Origin: Nephrocerus scutellatus
Lineage: Eukaryota > Arthropoda > Insecta > Diptera > Pipunculidae
Length of the DNA: 64,000 nt
Direction of reading: 5' to 3'
Assembly (NCBI GenBank): GCA_947095585.1
Contig: OX352763.1
Coordinates: forward strand, 100,791,908 to 100,855,907
The position numbers and the translations under genes were made by a program. A model generated the notes under the pieces. The model was not told where the DNA came from and made no database searches. It worked only from the letters and a program-made list of their open reading frames with translations. This document shows positions 41,936 to 54,405 of the stretch, piece after piece (position 1 is the first letter of the stretch; each line of letters opens with the position of its first letter).

Positions 41936-44009
41936 TTAACAGATTAATTATTCAAGAGAGATTTGATGTAGGGTGACAATCTGTTTTGAATTAATTCATG
42001 TCAAGCAATCGAGATATTGAAGTCGGTGTCCTATTACTGAAATGGACCATTCAATTAGAGACATCATTTGTGTGATTTGACGTCTGTGGAAATTTTTCTT
42101 CCGTCAACTATGCCAAAAAGCCAGTTACCTGCATACTGTCGGATATATGCGAAAAATTGGGTTCAGCGCAAGCGTTTCATAGAGGAAATTTTAATGAAGT
42201 TATGTGCCGTATTAAATGGTATCGATTGTACTATAACACGAAATAATGTTTTTCATTTCTCAAACACTGTCTCAAGCTATTGATTTTACAAAACTGAATG
42301 GGGCACTCTTATTGAAAAATCCACTATTTATAATTTTTTTTTGTTCATCCCAATAATCGAATAAAGGGGGGGGAAACGTATCAAATTCCACATTACTTGT
42401 ATAGTGTAACATTCAGCCATGAACCCAACAATTTCCGATCACCGATCCACCTGATGTGCTCTTGGCATTTCCTAATTTCCTAATTCCCTATAAATGTAAA
42501 AAATTAATGTGATAGCAAACATCAACTGATAATGGCCTCTGGTGTATATACGGAGTACCTTGTTGTTACTGGTATTGTGAAGCCCACAAGGCTGATCCAT
42601 AACCATAATCGCAAGCAATCAACTCGACCATGACTTTCATTTTTGTACTCCTAGCTTGTGACGAGCCACGACTTTATGGATGTTCTTGTGAGTGTCTTTG
42701 TTTTAAATGCGAGGAAAGGGTTTTGACCGTTTTACACTATTAACACAACGTCTGACTGATTCCGAAACGGAACTTTAATAGAGAGAGAGAAAGAGAGAGG
42801 CAGAACACTTGAGCTTGCAAGTGTAGTTGCAGAACGGCTTTGTTTTCTAAGCATATTCTTCATTAATAAAAAAAAATGGTCAACACCGACCGCCAAAACC
42901 GTCAGCCAAGCAGAAACAATCACGTGACTGACTGAATTATGAAATCTTTAATTTACGAGTTTGCTTGCAAAGGGAGGGTGCGCAGCCATAATAAAACCGC
43001 AGGGAATTTCCAGACCGGAGGCAAAGATTCCCCAAGACATCATAGCTAAGTTTATTAATTTATCACCTTTTCTCCGGCCCTGAGACTATACAATGAATAG
43101 AAATACCTCCTGCTTTGCTTCCTTCTGCTGCTTCTGCTGACTATGCCTTTTTTTCGCATGGAATTCTAAGTACGATTCTGATTTTAATTCGTCTCTCTAA
43201 CATCGCTCGTTTGCGCGAGCCAAGGGTTTCGCATAATTTGACAGGTGCTATTCTGAGCGTTTCACCGGCGGCGGCGGTCGTTGCCGTGGTCCTTCTTTCA
43301 TCTGCATCGCGGACATTTAAATTCCAAATTATTGTATAAAATCATCATAAGAGCCGTACTAAGATGACTTTTACTCTGTATGCGCCTCCATGGAGAAGAA
43401 GTAACAGCCATATCGCCTTTCATATGAATTCATGAATAAATCATGGAGCATGGTACTTTTTTCCGAACGAAAGAACTGTGCACAGCATTTTTTTTTCCTT
43501 TTTTCAATTATTCTTGAATTGTAGTGTGGGTCCCATAAGGAAAATCACAGATGAAATTACCTACGTTATGATGATGGTGATGAGGATGATGGTAATAAAT
43601 TTTATGTCGCGAATAAGTTTTCGGCGGTATTGAATAAATAAAAAAATCTTGAGAATGAGATTGAGTTTGAGCAAATTTATGAATAATAGTGGCCTTCACT
43701 GTTACATTGTGGAGCGTGGTTTCGGTATTCGTGGTTATTACAGCACCTAAGCGTTTCCGATATTTGCAAATAGTTTCTCGGAAAATTGTCTCACTGCAAG
43801 CTTTTTCCGAACACATGGTAAACATTTCCACCCATTGAAATTTGAGCAGAAAGAACCGAGGAGATCCCTCTAGTCACGCTAACTGAAATCAGAACTGCTA
43901 TTCAAAAAGTGAAATATCCACAGGTTATGACCTTATTACATCTGAACTAATGCAGCAATTTCCCCAGCGAGTCAAGTGTATGCTAACATCGATAACGAAT
44001 GCTAGTTTG
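41936..44009. other. Intergenic sequence without recognised gene
   Basis: Short frames at 42068-42283 (+), 43115-43339 (+) and 43508-43831 (-, 107 residues with a HHPHHHHH run from an ATGATG microsatellite) show no known motif. There is a GAGAGA run at 42780-42797. Confidence 0.3.
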
Positions 44010-44518
44010 AGATTCAAATATTTTCCTTGCTATTGAAAAGTCGACGAGGAAACAACGATTCCGACGGCAGGAAGGGATCCTAATGAACCATCATCTTACA
44101 GACCAATCTCACTATTGCTCATCACGACAAAGTTATTTAAAAAGATCTTAATCAAGAAGCTAAAACCGTTCATTGAATGTGAAGGCATGATTCCATCTCA
44201 TAAGTTCGGGTTCAGAGAAAAACACTCAACCATAGAGGAGGTTCATAGAATAACCGACATTATTGAAAAAGCCTTAGAAGATAAAATGGTATGTTAAGCT
44301 ATATTTTTAGACGTGGTCCAAGCGTTTGATAAGGTTTGTCATGAAGGACTGCTATATAAACTTAAGCTCTTACCCATTGAATATGCGGGAACACTGGAGT
44401 CTTATCTCTCAGAAAAACACTTTCGTATCAAGCAAGAAGATGCTTATTCCCACCTTAAAGAAATGAAACCCGGAGTCCCACAAGAAGGTATATTAAGGCT
44501 TATACTATATTTACTTTT
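44010..44518 (+). pseudogene. Jockey-like LINE RT, piece 1
   Basis: SYRPISLLLITTKLFKKILI (44100), GFREKHSTIEEVHRI, FLDVVQAFDKVCHEGLLYKL (44305) and GVPQEGILRLILYLLF (44472) are RT finger and palm motifs in order. The frame is interrupted exactly in the T-run at 44514-44518 by element S5. It continues at 45415. Confidence 0.8.
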
Positions 44519-45414
44519 TAAATTCTCTATATTAACTTAACTTGCCCGTGGGTCGGTCGTCGGTCGTCTGTCGTGGAATCTTGCGATCAATTTTTAACCC
44601 ACTTCCCAAAGCCCGATTTTATTGAATTGCACACATGTGTATTTCCGGAGACAACACTTTCTATTAAAATTTGAGGACCGTCGGGCCACAGGGTCGGGGG
44701 GCTCCCATACAAATATTTTACAAAATTTTATTCGATTTTCTTCAAATTTTATACACATGTGTATCTCTGATGGACAACACTTTTTGTAAAAATTTTGGAG
44801 ACCCCAGGCCCCGGGTTCGTGGGGCCCCATAAATTTTTTTTATAAAAATTAACCCGATTTTCTTCAAATTTTATATACCCGTGTATCTCTGATGGACAAC
44901 ACTTTTTGTAAAAAAATTTGGAGATCCCGGGCCCCAGGGTTATTGGGCCCAAAATTTTTTTTTTTAAATAAATTAACCCGATTTTTTTTAAATTTTATAT
45001 ATGTGTGTATTTCAGATGGACAAAACTTTTTGCAAAAATTTTGGTGGTCGGGGTCTTGGGGCCCTATATAAATTTTTAAAAAAAATTAACCCGATTTTCT
45101 TCAAATTTTTTACGCCTGTGTATCTCCGATGGAAAACATTTTTTGTAAAGTTTTTGGAGTGAACGGGCCCTGAGGCCCGAAGGGTGCCCACATAAATTTT
45201 TTTAAAATTAGCTCGATTTTCTACAAATTTTAAACACATGTGTATCACTGATGGACAAAACTTTTTGTAAATTTGTTGGAGTAATAGGGCCCTGAGATCC
45301 GTGTGGTGTCCATGTAGATTTTTTAAAAATTAGCCGGATTTTCTTCAAATTTTAACACACACCCATCTCCTATTAGAGAATTTACATGAAAAATTGTATT
45401 TTTATGCGTTGTTT
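44519..45414 (+). mobile_element. Satellite-bearing element S5
   Basis: A left end identical in design to S4 (AAATTCTCTATATTAACTTA, TGTCGTGGAATCTTGCGATC) is followed by about seven units with GGGCCC cores and ATACACATGTGTAT-type palindromes. The right end is TATTAGAGAATTTACATGAA and TTTTTATGCGTTG. It is inserted in the Jockey RT between ...LYLLF and TNDIP..., so the host sequence defines both borders to within a T5 run. Confidence 0.9.
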
Positions 45415-45694
45415 TTTACAAATGATATCCCAGTGCCTCCAAACAGTGCAGAAGCTACATTCGTGATACTTGTAGTCGAGAAAAGTAACAACCAAATCTC
45501 TTCAAAGTTCGGTAGACGATCTAGTAAATTGGACCAAGAAATGGCGAATACATTTCAAGAGTACTAAATCTGTTTAAATTGATTTCAATAGATCCCGATT
45601 TCCATCTCGCGAAAATAAGTCCCCTACTCGAACACAGCAAAGTATCTCGGTATAAACTTAGATGCAAAACTAAGATGGAAGGAACATATAAAAA
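45415..45694 (+). pseudogene. Jockey-like LINE RT, piece 2
   Basis: TNDIPVPPNSAEATF (45418), then VDDLVNWTKKWRIHFKST and NLDAKLRWKEHIKK (up to 45694). This is the region after the catalytic FADDT, which is itself lost or shifted. Broken at 45694 by the next insertion. Confidence 0.75.
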
Positions 45695-47149
45695 AAGAGC
45701 AGGGTAGGCTGTGTCGAAGACACGGCCGTAGGTTTTGAGCGTGACAACGTCTGTCCGGGACGAAAGAAAAGAAAACAGCACGCGAAAAATTAATTTTAAT
45801 CGACCATTTAAATTTTTTCTTTGTTAGAGCCCTGTTAACTTTAACAACAAATTCAGATGCACTCGATATACATGCAAATAAATACAAGATGCATTTTGAC
45901 GGATACGTTTATTTTTTTTTACGCAATGCAAAAGCATCATACGGTTTTACGAGACGCAGGCTTTAATTTTGTTTAAAAAAAACTAACTTATAATGGTTAG
46001 AATCTTCCATGAAAATTCTTTAACCTGATGCCATATCACTTGTCATCATATTATCATTATATACAAAAGTGTATATGTGGAAAAGTACCGTATGGTACTA
46101 AAAGGATATTTCAGAGTCATTATTCTATAAACAATGAGAAATGAACCGTATATTAAAGATCACTGTTTGATTTTGTATTAGTATACAGTCAGTACAATGA
46201 TAAGCATAGTTAATTTAATAAGAAGTGAATGGCGAACCGTCTATTATATAAAGATAGAAGACGAACAGAATGTTAAAAAAAGCTGAACCGACAGAAACTG
46301 TCACTCATAACCTTCTCTACAGAATGTCCAACTGTTTTGCTTTTTAAGAGAACAAGAGAGTTAAATCCATATAAAAATTTCCTGTTTATTTCTCGTTTCG
46401 TTTCTCGCTCTTTAACTCTTCACTACCACCAGTTAGTTAGATCAGAGTGTTAAAAAAAGCCGAAAGGGGACAAGCAGACAATGAACAAACAGAAACTATA
46501 CTGTCACGCATAATCTTCTTTACAGAAAGCCCAACTGTTTTGCTTTTTAAGAATACATGCTTAAAATAGAAAAAGAGAGCTAAATCCATATAAAAATTTC
46601 CTGTTTCTTTCTCGTTTCGTTTCTCGCTCCAGAAATTCCAGAAAATAATGATCATATTCCAGAATTTCCGTTGGAAGAAATCTTATAGTCGCATCTTAGT
46701 CCTACATTCCGAATTTCGTGCGAATCGCTTGAAAAATTGCTTTGCTCCCGAAATTCCAGACAATAATGATCATATTCCAGAATTTCCGTTGGAAGAAATC
46801 TTATAGTCGCATCTTAGTCCTACATTCCGAATTTCATGCGAATCGCTTGAGAAATTGCTTTGCTCCAGATATTCCAGACAATAATGATCATATTCCAGAA
46901 TTTCCATAGGAAGAAATTTTATAGTCGCATCTTAGTCACACATTCCGAATTTCATGCGAATCTCTTGGGAAATGGCTTAGTTCCCAAAGAACTGACATTT
47001 AAAAGTGTGATATTTAACAGTGATCACAACAGTCGAACATTTAACAGTGTCTCACTTAACAGAGGACAAAATGCTGTTAAAATAGTTCCATTTAACATTC
47101 GACTTTTTGAATATGTGCCCCTTAGCCTTGTAGTAAGACGTTGTCACGT
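45695..47149 (+). mobile_element. 1.45-kb insertion carrying the ~117-bp minisatellite
   Basis: The left edge GAGCAGGGTAGGCTGTGTCG equals the dispersed repeat at 13150. The right edge has TTAACAGTGT-type sequence and GACGTTGTCACGTCAAAAG, as at 11165-11275 reversed. Inside is a direct repeat of about 140-180 bp (46273-46411 and 46451-46630, AACTGTTTTGCTTTTTAAGA). Reversed ~117-bp units lie at 46620-46990 (ATAGTCGCATCTTAGTCCTA). No transposase frame. It is inserted in the Jockey RT. It could be a Helitron-like non-autonomous element; that class is a guess. Confidence 0.7.
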
Positions 47150-47245
47150 CAAAAGAAAAGTGAAGAACTAAACATCAAACTAAGAAAACTATTTTGGATC
47201 ATTGGTAACAGATCGTGTCTGTCTATCCATAATGAATTACTACTA
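47150..47245 (+). pseudogene. Jockey-like LINE RT, piece 3
   Basis: KSEELNIKLRKLFWIIGNRS then LSIHNELLL follows directly on the WKEHIKK of piece 2 when the 1.45-kb insert is removed. Confidence 0.75.
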
Positions 47246-47490
47246 TGCAGGGTTGTCCAAAAAGATGTTACCACCCATATGGTATATACACGTACGGTAT
47301 GTATAAACGAGCTATGGCCAGTATGGTGAAAAGACTTCGCACATGCATTGGGAACCAAGGAGTGCAGGCGAAGGAGTGCAGTAGCTTCATGTGGACTTGT
47401 GTACATAGTGTGTGTTATTATGTTATTAAAATAAAAAAAAATAAAAGTCAATCCCATAAAATTGGTAACATCTTTTTGGTCGTACGCCCC
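47246..47490. mobile_element. 245-bp Tc1/mariner-type MITE with TA target duplication
   Basis: Inverted ends share CCAAAAAGATGTTACCA (left, 47257-47273) and its reverse near 47463-47479. TA occurs on both sides (47244-47245 and 47491-47492), and removing the insert restores the LINE frame across the TA. The interior codes KRLRTCIGNQG, like the extreme C-terminus of a DDE transposase, so it is a deletion derivative. Confidence 0.85.
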
Positions 47491-47810
47491 TATTTAAACA
47501 AATACTAAGACCCGTATGGACATACGGATTCAGCTATCGGGATGTACGGCTAAAAATAACATCGAAATAATCCAACGATTCCAAAACAAAGTCTGAAGAG
47601 CCATAGTCAACGCACTATATAACGTTAGGAGCTCAGATCTACATCGTGAACCGTAGAAGACACAATTAAAGAGCATGCAACAGATCAGAATAGAAGGCTA
47701 AGCTACACATAAATCAGGAAGCAGGAAAACTCACAGGTGCAACCGGACTTACTCGAAGACTGAAGCGCATCAAACCACATGATCTAATTGCTGGCAGCTA
47801 AAACTAATAT
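47491..47810 (+). pseudogene. Jockey-like LINE RT, piece 4 (C-terminal)
   Basis: RPVWTYGFQLSGCTAKNNIE then IIQRFQNKV and AIVNALYNVRSSDLH are the thumb and C-terminal segment of Jockey RTs. With pieces 1-3 it forms a single LINE broken three times. Confidence 0.75.
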
Positions 47811-47823
47811 CTATATTTATATT

Positions 47824-47856
<33 letters not shown>

Positions 47857-48349
47857 TTGTATTTTTGTATAGAAGTAATGAGCTATTTCTGTATAAAATA
47901 TATGTGGATAATAACAAAATTTAACTGCTCGTAAGAGTAAACTACTTGGAGTGCTATGAAATTAAAACATTCAATTTATTACGGTAAAAAAAAATGCAAG
48001 ATCATCACGTCGACCATAACTGCAACAAACTAAGATCGGATTGCTACTTTTATACAGAAAATATATAAGCACATTGTGTTATTGAGTTAAAAGTTAATAG
48101 TCAACACTGATAGAACCCAGAGATTCTAAAACCTCAATACACTCGTAATTAATATTGATTATTTTTAATTTCTAAGACTTTTATAAAATCTTTTATTTAA
48201 TCTTAGCTTAGCTTTGTCATAGACTTTATTATTTAAAAAAATTATAATTTAAATTAACTCAATATTTCGGTCTTGCGGACCATTATCAAGGAAAAACGAT
48301 AAATGAAATGATTTTTCTGACTACTCAAAAATTAATGAACATTGTTTCA
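47811..48349. other. AT-rich stretch with (AT)n microsatellite
   Basis: (TA)n-rich at 47812-47862. 48140-48260 resembles 11690-11830. No gene. Confidence 0.4.
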
Positions 48350-50775
48350 ACAATTTATTTCATCAACATATTTGGCTCATAAACCGGGGTCTGGTCCTGG
48401 CCTCCCCCAAATAGTCTCTCCACCAGTCCCGATTTTGAGCCGATGTCATCCAGTTTTGCTTCCCTAAGCTCTGGGCGTCCTGGTCTTCGCCATCCTTCCA
48501 GCGTAGGCTTGGCCGGCCTCGCTGTCGTGTTCCATAAATCCTACCGCAAAGGACTTTTCTAGCAGGATCCTGTTCGCTCATGCGAACTAGGTGTCCTGCC
48601 CACCGGAGCCTACCGACGTTAATTCGCGGTAACGCTCCTCATAGATCACATCATTATTGAGTCTCCGGAAATGTCCTTCAACAGATACGGGGCCAACAAT
48701 TCTCCGTAAGAATCGAACGCGGCTAAAAGGTCAGAATACATTTCGGTAAGCACCCAAGTCTCGGATCCATATGTAAGTACTGGTATGGCCATTGTCCTTA
48801 TATACCAGCTGCTTGGATATTATGGTTCCTGGGTTTAAGACAGACAATAGTAGGCTTTGTTGGCTTTAAGCAACCGTGTGCGTGTTTCTGGTTCCATGCT
48901 GTTATCACCTAATACAGTTGACCCAATATAGTTCAAGGATTGCACTACTTCAAATTCGCACTCCACTATTTCAATTTCGAGATAGAGGATTGTTCCTCTC
49001 GCCGTTACGTCAGATTCTCGGATCATTTTCTCCAACGCCAAGTTGAAGAGGACGCAGACCAGTCCATCCCCTTGTCGGAGCCCGTTATAGATGTCGAATG
49101 GGCTTGATAGTGATCCGGATTTTTTTACTTGGCTTATAACATTGGTCATGGACAACCTACATAGTCGTTTCAGTTTATTTAGGATGCCGATTTCTCTCAT
49201 GGCTTTATAAAGTTCTAATCTGGCTATGCTATCATAGGCGTCTTTAATGTCTATAAAAGATGGTGTAGTGAGTTTTGAAACTCTAGACATTTTTCCATCA
49301 CCTGCCTTAGGGTGTTAATCTGATCAGTTATTGATTTGCCTGGGATGAAGCCACACAGGTAAGGACCAATGACGACTTTAGCGTATAGGGCTATCCTGTC
49401 TTGACGAATAGAGGAGAAAATCTTATACGCGGTACTCAACAACGGTAACGGTAACCACGATAACTGCTGCATATTGCGATATCTCTGGGGCACAGGATGC
49501 CTCTTCGCCAGTCTTCTAGCATAGCTTCTTCCTCCCATACTTGCACGATTATTCCATGAATTGGTTGGTTTATTGCGGGACCTCCTGTTTTAAACAGTTT
49601 CGCAGGGATCCCATCTGATCCCAGGGCGTTATTATTTTTGAGCCGATTTATCGCGCTGCTAACCTTATCTATACTTATTGGCGGCAGGGTCTTCGTTTAT
49701 TGGTGGAGCCCCCAATTCCTCAGTTGGCTGGCCATTTAGCAACTCATGAAAGTGCTCTTCCCATCGCTTTAAGATGCCTTTAGATCGGCGATCAGATTAC
49801 CTTCTTTGCCCTCGCAGTATGTGCAACGCCTTGTATATTTATACCGATATACCGCGAACTCTTTGGTAGAACTTCCGCGCCTGGTGCGGTACCTTCTCTC
49901 TTACGTTCAGTCGTTAGCTTACTTTCGTCATTCGAGTCGTTCCGATCTCTACGACAACTGCCTAATATGCAGCCAGCAGTACTAATGACGGTATTCTTGA
50001 GCGGTGTCGATTTCTCTTCTACGCCCGACATCTCAGCCACAGGACTTACTCTACCTGTATTTAGAGCGAGTCTTATCGCTTGGCCATATTTGTTTCTGGT
50101 TACTTTGTTTCGAAGGGCAGCCGTGTTGACTCGAATCTGATTCGCGGATGCAGTCTTTCGTGTTGCGACGGTGGTCTATCAACACGTGATCTATCTGGAT
50201 GCGAGTGGCCCCATCTGGCTTTTTGGATATTTTTACGCGCAAACCTTATACTCGCAACGACCAAATTATTGCTTGCTGCCATTTCTATGACTCGTTCTCC
50301 ATTGTCATTAGTGTTCCCGTGTAAGGTTTGGGTGCCAATGTACTGCCTGAATACTGGCTCCTTACCTATTTTAACATTCATATCCCCCAGAATGATTTTT
50401 ACATCATCCTGAGGGCAGGCATGGAGTTCCCGTTCGACTGATTCAAAGAATTCTTCTTTTTCATCATCTGGGTAATCCTCTGTAGGTGCGTGAACGTTTA
50501 TGAGGCTTATGTTTTTAAATGTGCCCCACACGCGAAATGTGCATATCGCCGATAAAGGTGGGTTTCATTATTTTGCTGACTAGGAAACCCACCCCGAGCA
50601 CATGACAACTGTAATAGATATATGTCAAATTCTGATTTTTGTAATATACCATTCCCCGTCTACCGCATCTCCTGAATTGCTGTTATGTCAGCAATATATT
50701 TGGACAGGGTATCGGCTAGTAGCTGTACAGATCGAGCTCTACACATGCTTGTTGTCACATTTGGTATTCCAATAG
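48350..50775 (-). pseudogene. RTE-like LINE, nearly full-length order, decayed
   Basis: Minus strand from right to left. APE-type endonuclease: KYIADITAIQEMR and IYYSCHVLGVGFLVSK (50710-50570), ISLINVHAPTEDYPDDEKEE (50511) and IILGDMNVKIG (50405). EN-RT linker (50040-49800). RT: YLCGFIPGKSITDQINTLRQ (49365), FIDIKDAYDSIARLELYKAM (49255) and NGLRQGDGLVCVLF (49090). At about 48990 GTILY joins directly to the later EIVECEFEVVQSLNYIGSTV block, so the catalytic YxDD section has been deleted. The tail ends with DPARKVLCGRIYGTRQRGRP and WWRDYLGEARTRPRFMSQIC, stop near 48365. RTE-like assignment rests on this EN and tail. Confidence 0.85.
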
Positions 50776-50839
50776 GCAATCTCATTAAAGTCAAAAAGTT
50801 GAATAGTTAAAGAAGCTTTGATTGTCCAATTGTCCTGTT

Positions 50840-51707
50840 GTATAAGCATACCATAACCATAATAATCCTATTATCTTAAATATATCCTATACTTATACCG
50901 TAATCATTATATAAACCTAAAGTCATCCTATAAACATTTCATAAAATTCCAATAATTATTTAATCATACAATAAACATATAGAGTTATTTTATAAAAATC
51001 TGATTACTTCCCGTAACCGTCCTATGATTATCCTATAAATATGTCATGATCATCCTAAGCACACCATAACCATCAAAAGGACATGCTATACACATAATAT
51101 AATCTTCTCATAGTCGTCGTATGACCATTCTATAAACATCCCATAATAATTTGTTAAAAGTGATCCTATAATTGTGCTATAAATGTTCCATAATCGTCTT
51201 AAAATTATTTTATAAACAATCCATATTAATCCTATTAATATCAAGAAATCATCATATAAATTTTTCATAAAATTCAAATAATTATTCTATAAGCATCCCA
51301 TAATCATTATTTAATCATCCTATAACAATTCGACTAATCTGTAATTATTTTATAAAGATCGAATTAACCGTCTATGATCATCCTTTAAACATCTCATACA
51401 TGCTTACCGTAACTATCGCAAGGACATCCTATACACATTTTATGTTCATAATAATTATTTAACAAAGATCCCATAATCATCCCATTATCGTTATATGATC
51501 ATGCTGTAAAAATATCATAATAATTCTACAAGCTTATTTTATCCTAAAGTGACCCTATAATCGTGCTGTAAATATCCCATAATTATCCTAAAATTATCTT
51601 ATAAGTACTCATATTAATCCTATCTTATAACGATGCTATAACTAATAATCCTATAAAAACTTCACAATATTCCTATAATAATTTTATAAAGATAATTTTG
51701 TAAGCAT
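50840..51707. repeat. Degenerate CCTATAA/CCATAAT repeat tract, block 1
   Basis: Hundreds of bases built from variants of ATCCTATAAACATCCCATAA and TCAT with no fixed period (about 11-24 bp). It resumes at 52012-52150 after the SINE, and recurs at 53805-54405. Confidence 0.75.
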
Positions 51708-51710
51708 ACC

Positions 51711-52005
51711 ATAATAATAATGTTCGGTGCGACAGACCATTGCGTTCCAAGGCCTAGCTTCTCGTGACCATTTGTGTTGCGCATGTATATTTTTGGACAC
51801 AAATGGAAGGGACCTACATATTTTAAGACCGGATCCGAACGGCGAATTAAGAGAAGCTTTCCGTGACAAGTTATTATTCTCGGAACGTCTGTCACCCATT
51901 CGCGAGAGGTGGGACACCGTGAAAAATACTTTTAGTGTTACTCGGATTCGAACCACGAACCTCCTGCTCAGTAGCCACGCGCATTTCCACTGAGCCAAGG
52001 TGCCC
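51711..52005 (-). mobile_element. tRNA-derived SINE, copy 2
   Basis: Reverse strand: A box TGGCTCAGTGGA, B box GGTTCGAATCCG, body as in copy 1, tail (ATT)n at 51711-51722 on this strand. ACCATA flanks both sides (51708-51713 and 52006-52011), a possible target duplication. It is inserted in the CCTATAA repeat tract. Confidence 0.85.
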
Positions 52006-52150
52006 ACCATATCTATCCTTTAGTTATTCTAAAATTGTCCTAAAAAATCCGAATAATCATCCTATAATTATCCTATAAATGTCCCATTATTATACCATAA
52101 TCATCCTATGATCATTCTAAAAAAATCCCAAATGTATACAAGCCCACGCT

Positions 52151-53800
52151 GTCCGTAGGTATTATAAGGGCACATATACACTTCAATTAATAAATATAAA
52201 TAAAAAAAACCCTCAAAGCGTTTTGGATAGAAATTAAGAAAACTTCCATTCCACAAAATGAAGGTGTAATAACTTTGTGATATCAGCGTTGAAATGCCTA
52301 ATGAAAGTATTTCGTAGTCCTATTTTTAAAGGTGTAGAATAAGACCTTTCTGATTCACTTCACTTAAAGCTGTCTGCTTCGTTAAACCTTTTGGGATTTA
52401 TTGGTTCCGACTATACCAGTACTTGTTACCCAAATAGCCTGATGTTCTTTAAATAATGGACATGAACAAAATCTTTACGTTAAGGTGATGAAGATCACCA
52501 ATGGGCACTCTAAAGGGCTCAAGTTAGAACACACTCGGCCAAGTAAAGTAGCACCAGGTAAAAAATTCTAGTAGGTTGCGTCGTCTACTCGCCCGCAGCT
52601 GTTTTAACCGTGACATCGTCTATCCTTTAAAATCGTGGCATAAAAATATCAATATCAAAATTTCAAGCCCAAGAAAAATCCTGAACAACCAGCAGATTTC
52701 TGCCTCAAAATGATCAACAAGGATATATACCATGAAGACCATCGTCAGAATAAACGACGAAACAAATGCACTCTTAACGAATAAGCCCACAAGTACATGT
52801 GCATAATTTGGTGGACACCGGTCATGTAAAAGAGGACAAGAAGAACAAGTGTATATCCATCCTCCTACTGACTAAATGAACCATCAATTATGAGCAATAC
52901 CTCAATCGATGGTTTAACATTAAAAATATGTGTGTATGCAAATACGAATACGTACATAGATGTGAGTTTGAGTGTTAGATTCGTTCCTGACTAGTGAATT
53001 CTCGCTAATTGTAATTTGTAATTTGATTAACAAACCATCGGTTTCCACAGTTTGTTAGTCAGTAAGCGGCGCTTTTTCAATTTTGTTATTTTGTAATTAA
53101 CTGATGTAGAAACGAGAATATTTTACATATAGAAATAATCCCATTATGTATATGTATGTATAAGAATATTTTGTTTTTTTTTTTTTGTGTATGAATAGCC
53201 ATATAAACAGCACAGAAATACATCAGCCATTGGCTCTTCAATAACTCAGCCACTATCGCTCATATGTTCAACAATTTTCCGATTAATAATAATTTACAAT
53301 AACTTTTGGGCTTCAATTTTAAACTCGCAAATGGTATCGTTATCGTTCACATGTGTATGTGCAACTACATATTATCTAACTGCAATTTCCACAGCATTCG
53401 TTTGTATTGCATCCATCTAGCAATAAATTCAATTTAGCTTTTCCCGCGCTTTGCATTTCAATCGCCAGAAGTGATAAAAAATTTATTTACATCCTATCAA
53501 TGAGGCATTCCATTTACTGTGTAGAGTTAGGGTTTTTTTTCTCGTTGTTTCGGTTTCGAAATACGCTTGCAAAACATATACGAACATTTGCGAACATTTT
53601 TGCTTCTCAATCGAAACCATAACTTTGCTTCCTGCCGGCTATCGACGCGTAGGTTTCTTTCTTGTTCAACAAGATGACGAAGAGAGCGAAGAAAGGAAAG
53701 TTCTAAGAGGAGATTTTTCGATTCTGATCGGCCGACGTTTGTTATACTCTCAGTTAAGACTAAAACATAATACGAGTAAAAACGGTTCTAGCACCCCCCC
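52151..53800. other. Intergenic sequence without recognised gene
   Basis: 52570-52620 (GTTGCGTCGTCTACTC, GTGACATCGTCTATCC) loosely resembles the dispersed repeat at 13090-13150. Short frames only. A C13 run lies at 53796-53808. Confidence 0.3.
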
Positions 53801-53804
53801 CCCC

Positions 53805-54405
53805 CCCATAACCATCCCATAATTATCCCATAAACATTCAATAATAATTCTACAAGCAAACTACAACCATACCAAATTTATTCTATAATCGTGCTATAAA
53901 TATTCCATAATCATCCTAAATTATCTTATAAACAAGCCATTTTATTTCTGTAAATTCCTGTAATAACTAATAATCCTATAAACATTTAATAAAAATTCTT
54001 TAATTATTTTTTAGAGATCCTATAAAAATCTCGTAATCGTCCTTAAATCACCCTATAAACATCCCCTAATCAAACTATAAGCAAATCATAACCATCCTAA
54101 AGTTTCCCTATAAACGACCTATAAATATTCCATAATCATCCCAAATTATCTTATAAACAAGCCATTTTAATTCTGTAAATATCCTGTAATCAGCATGCTA
54201 TTACTAATAATCCTATAGACATTTAATAAAAATTCTTTAATTATTTTTTAGAGATCCCATACAAATCTCGTAATCGTCATTAAATCACCCTACAAACATC
54301 CCATAATCATTCTATAAGCAAACCATAACCATCCTAAAGTTTTCCTATTATCGTCCTATAAACATCCAATAATCATCCTATAATTTTTCTATAACACTAA
54401 GATTT
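53805..54405. repeat. Degenerate CCTATAA/CCATAAT repeat tract, block 2
   Basis: Same motif as 50840-52150. It includes a higher-order direct repeat of about 230 bp: AGCCATTTTA...CTGTAAAT...TTTAATAAAAATTCTTTAAT recurs at 53935 and 54160. Confidence 0.75.

Noticed and set aside
43508..43831. 107-residue minus-strand frame with His run
   Set aside because: The His run comes from an ATGATG microsatellite; no motif, no splice signals that extend it.
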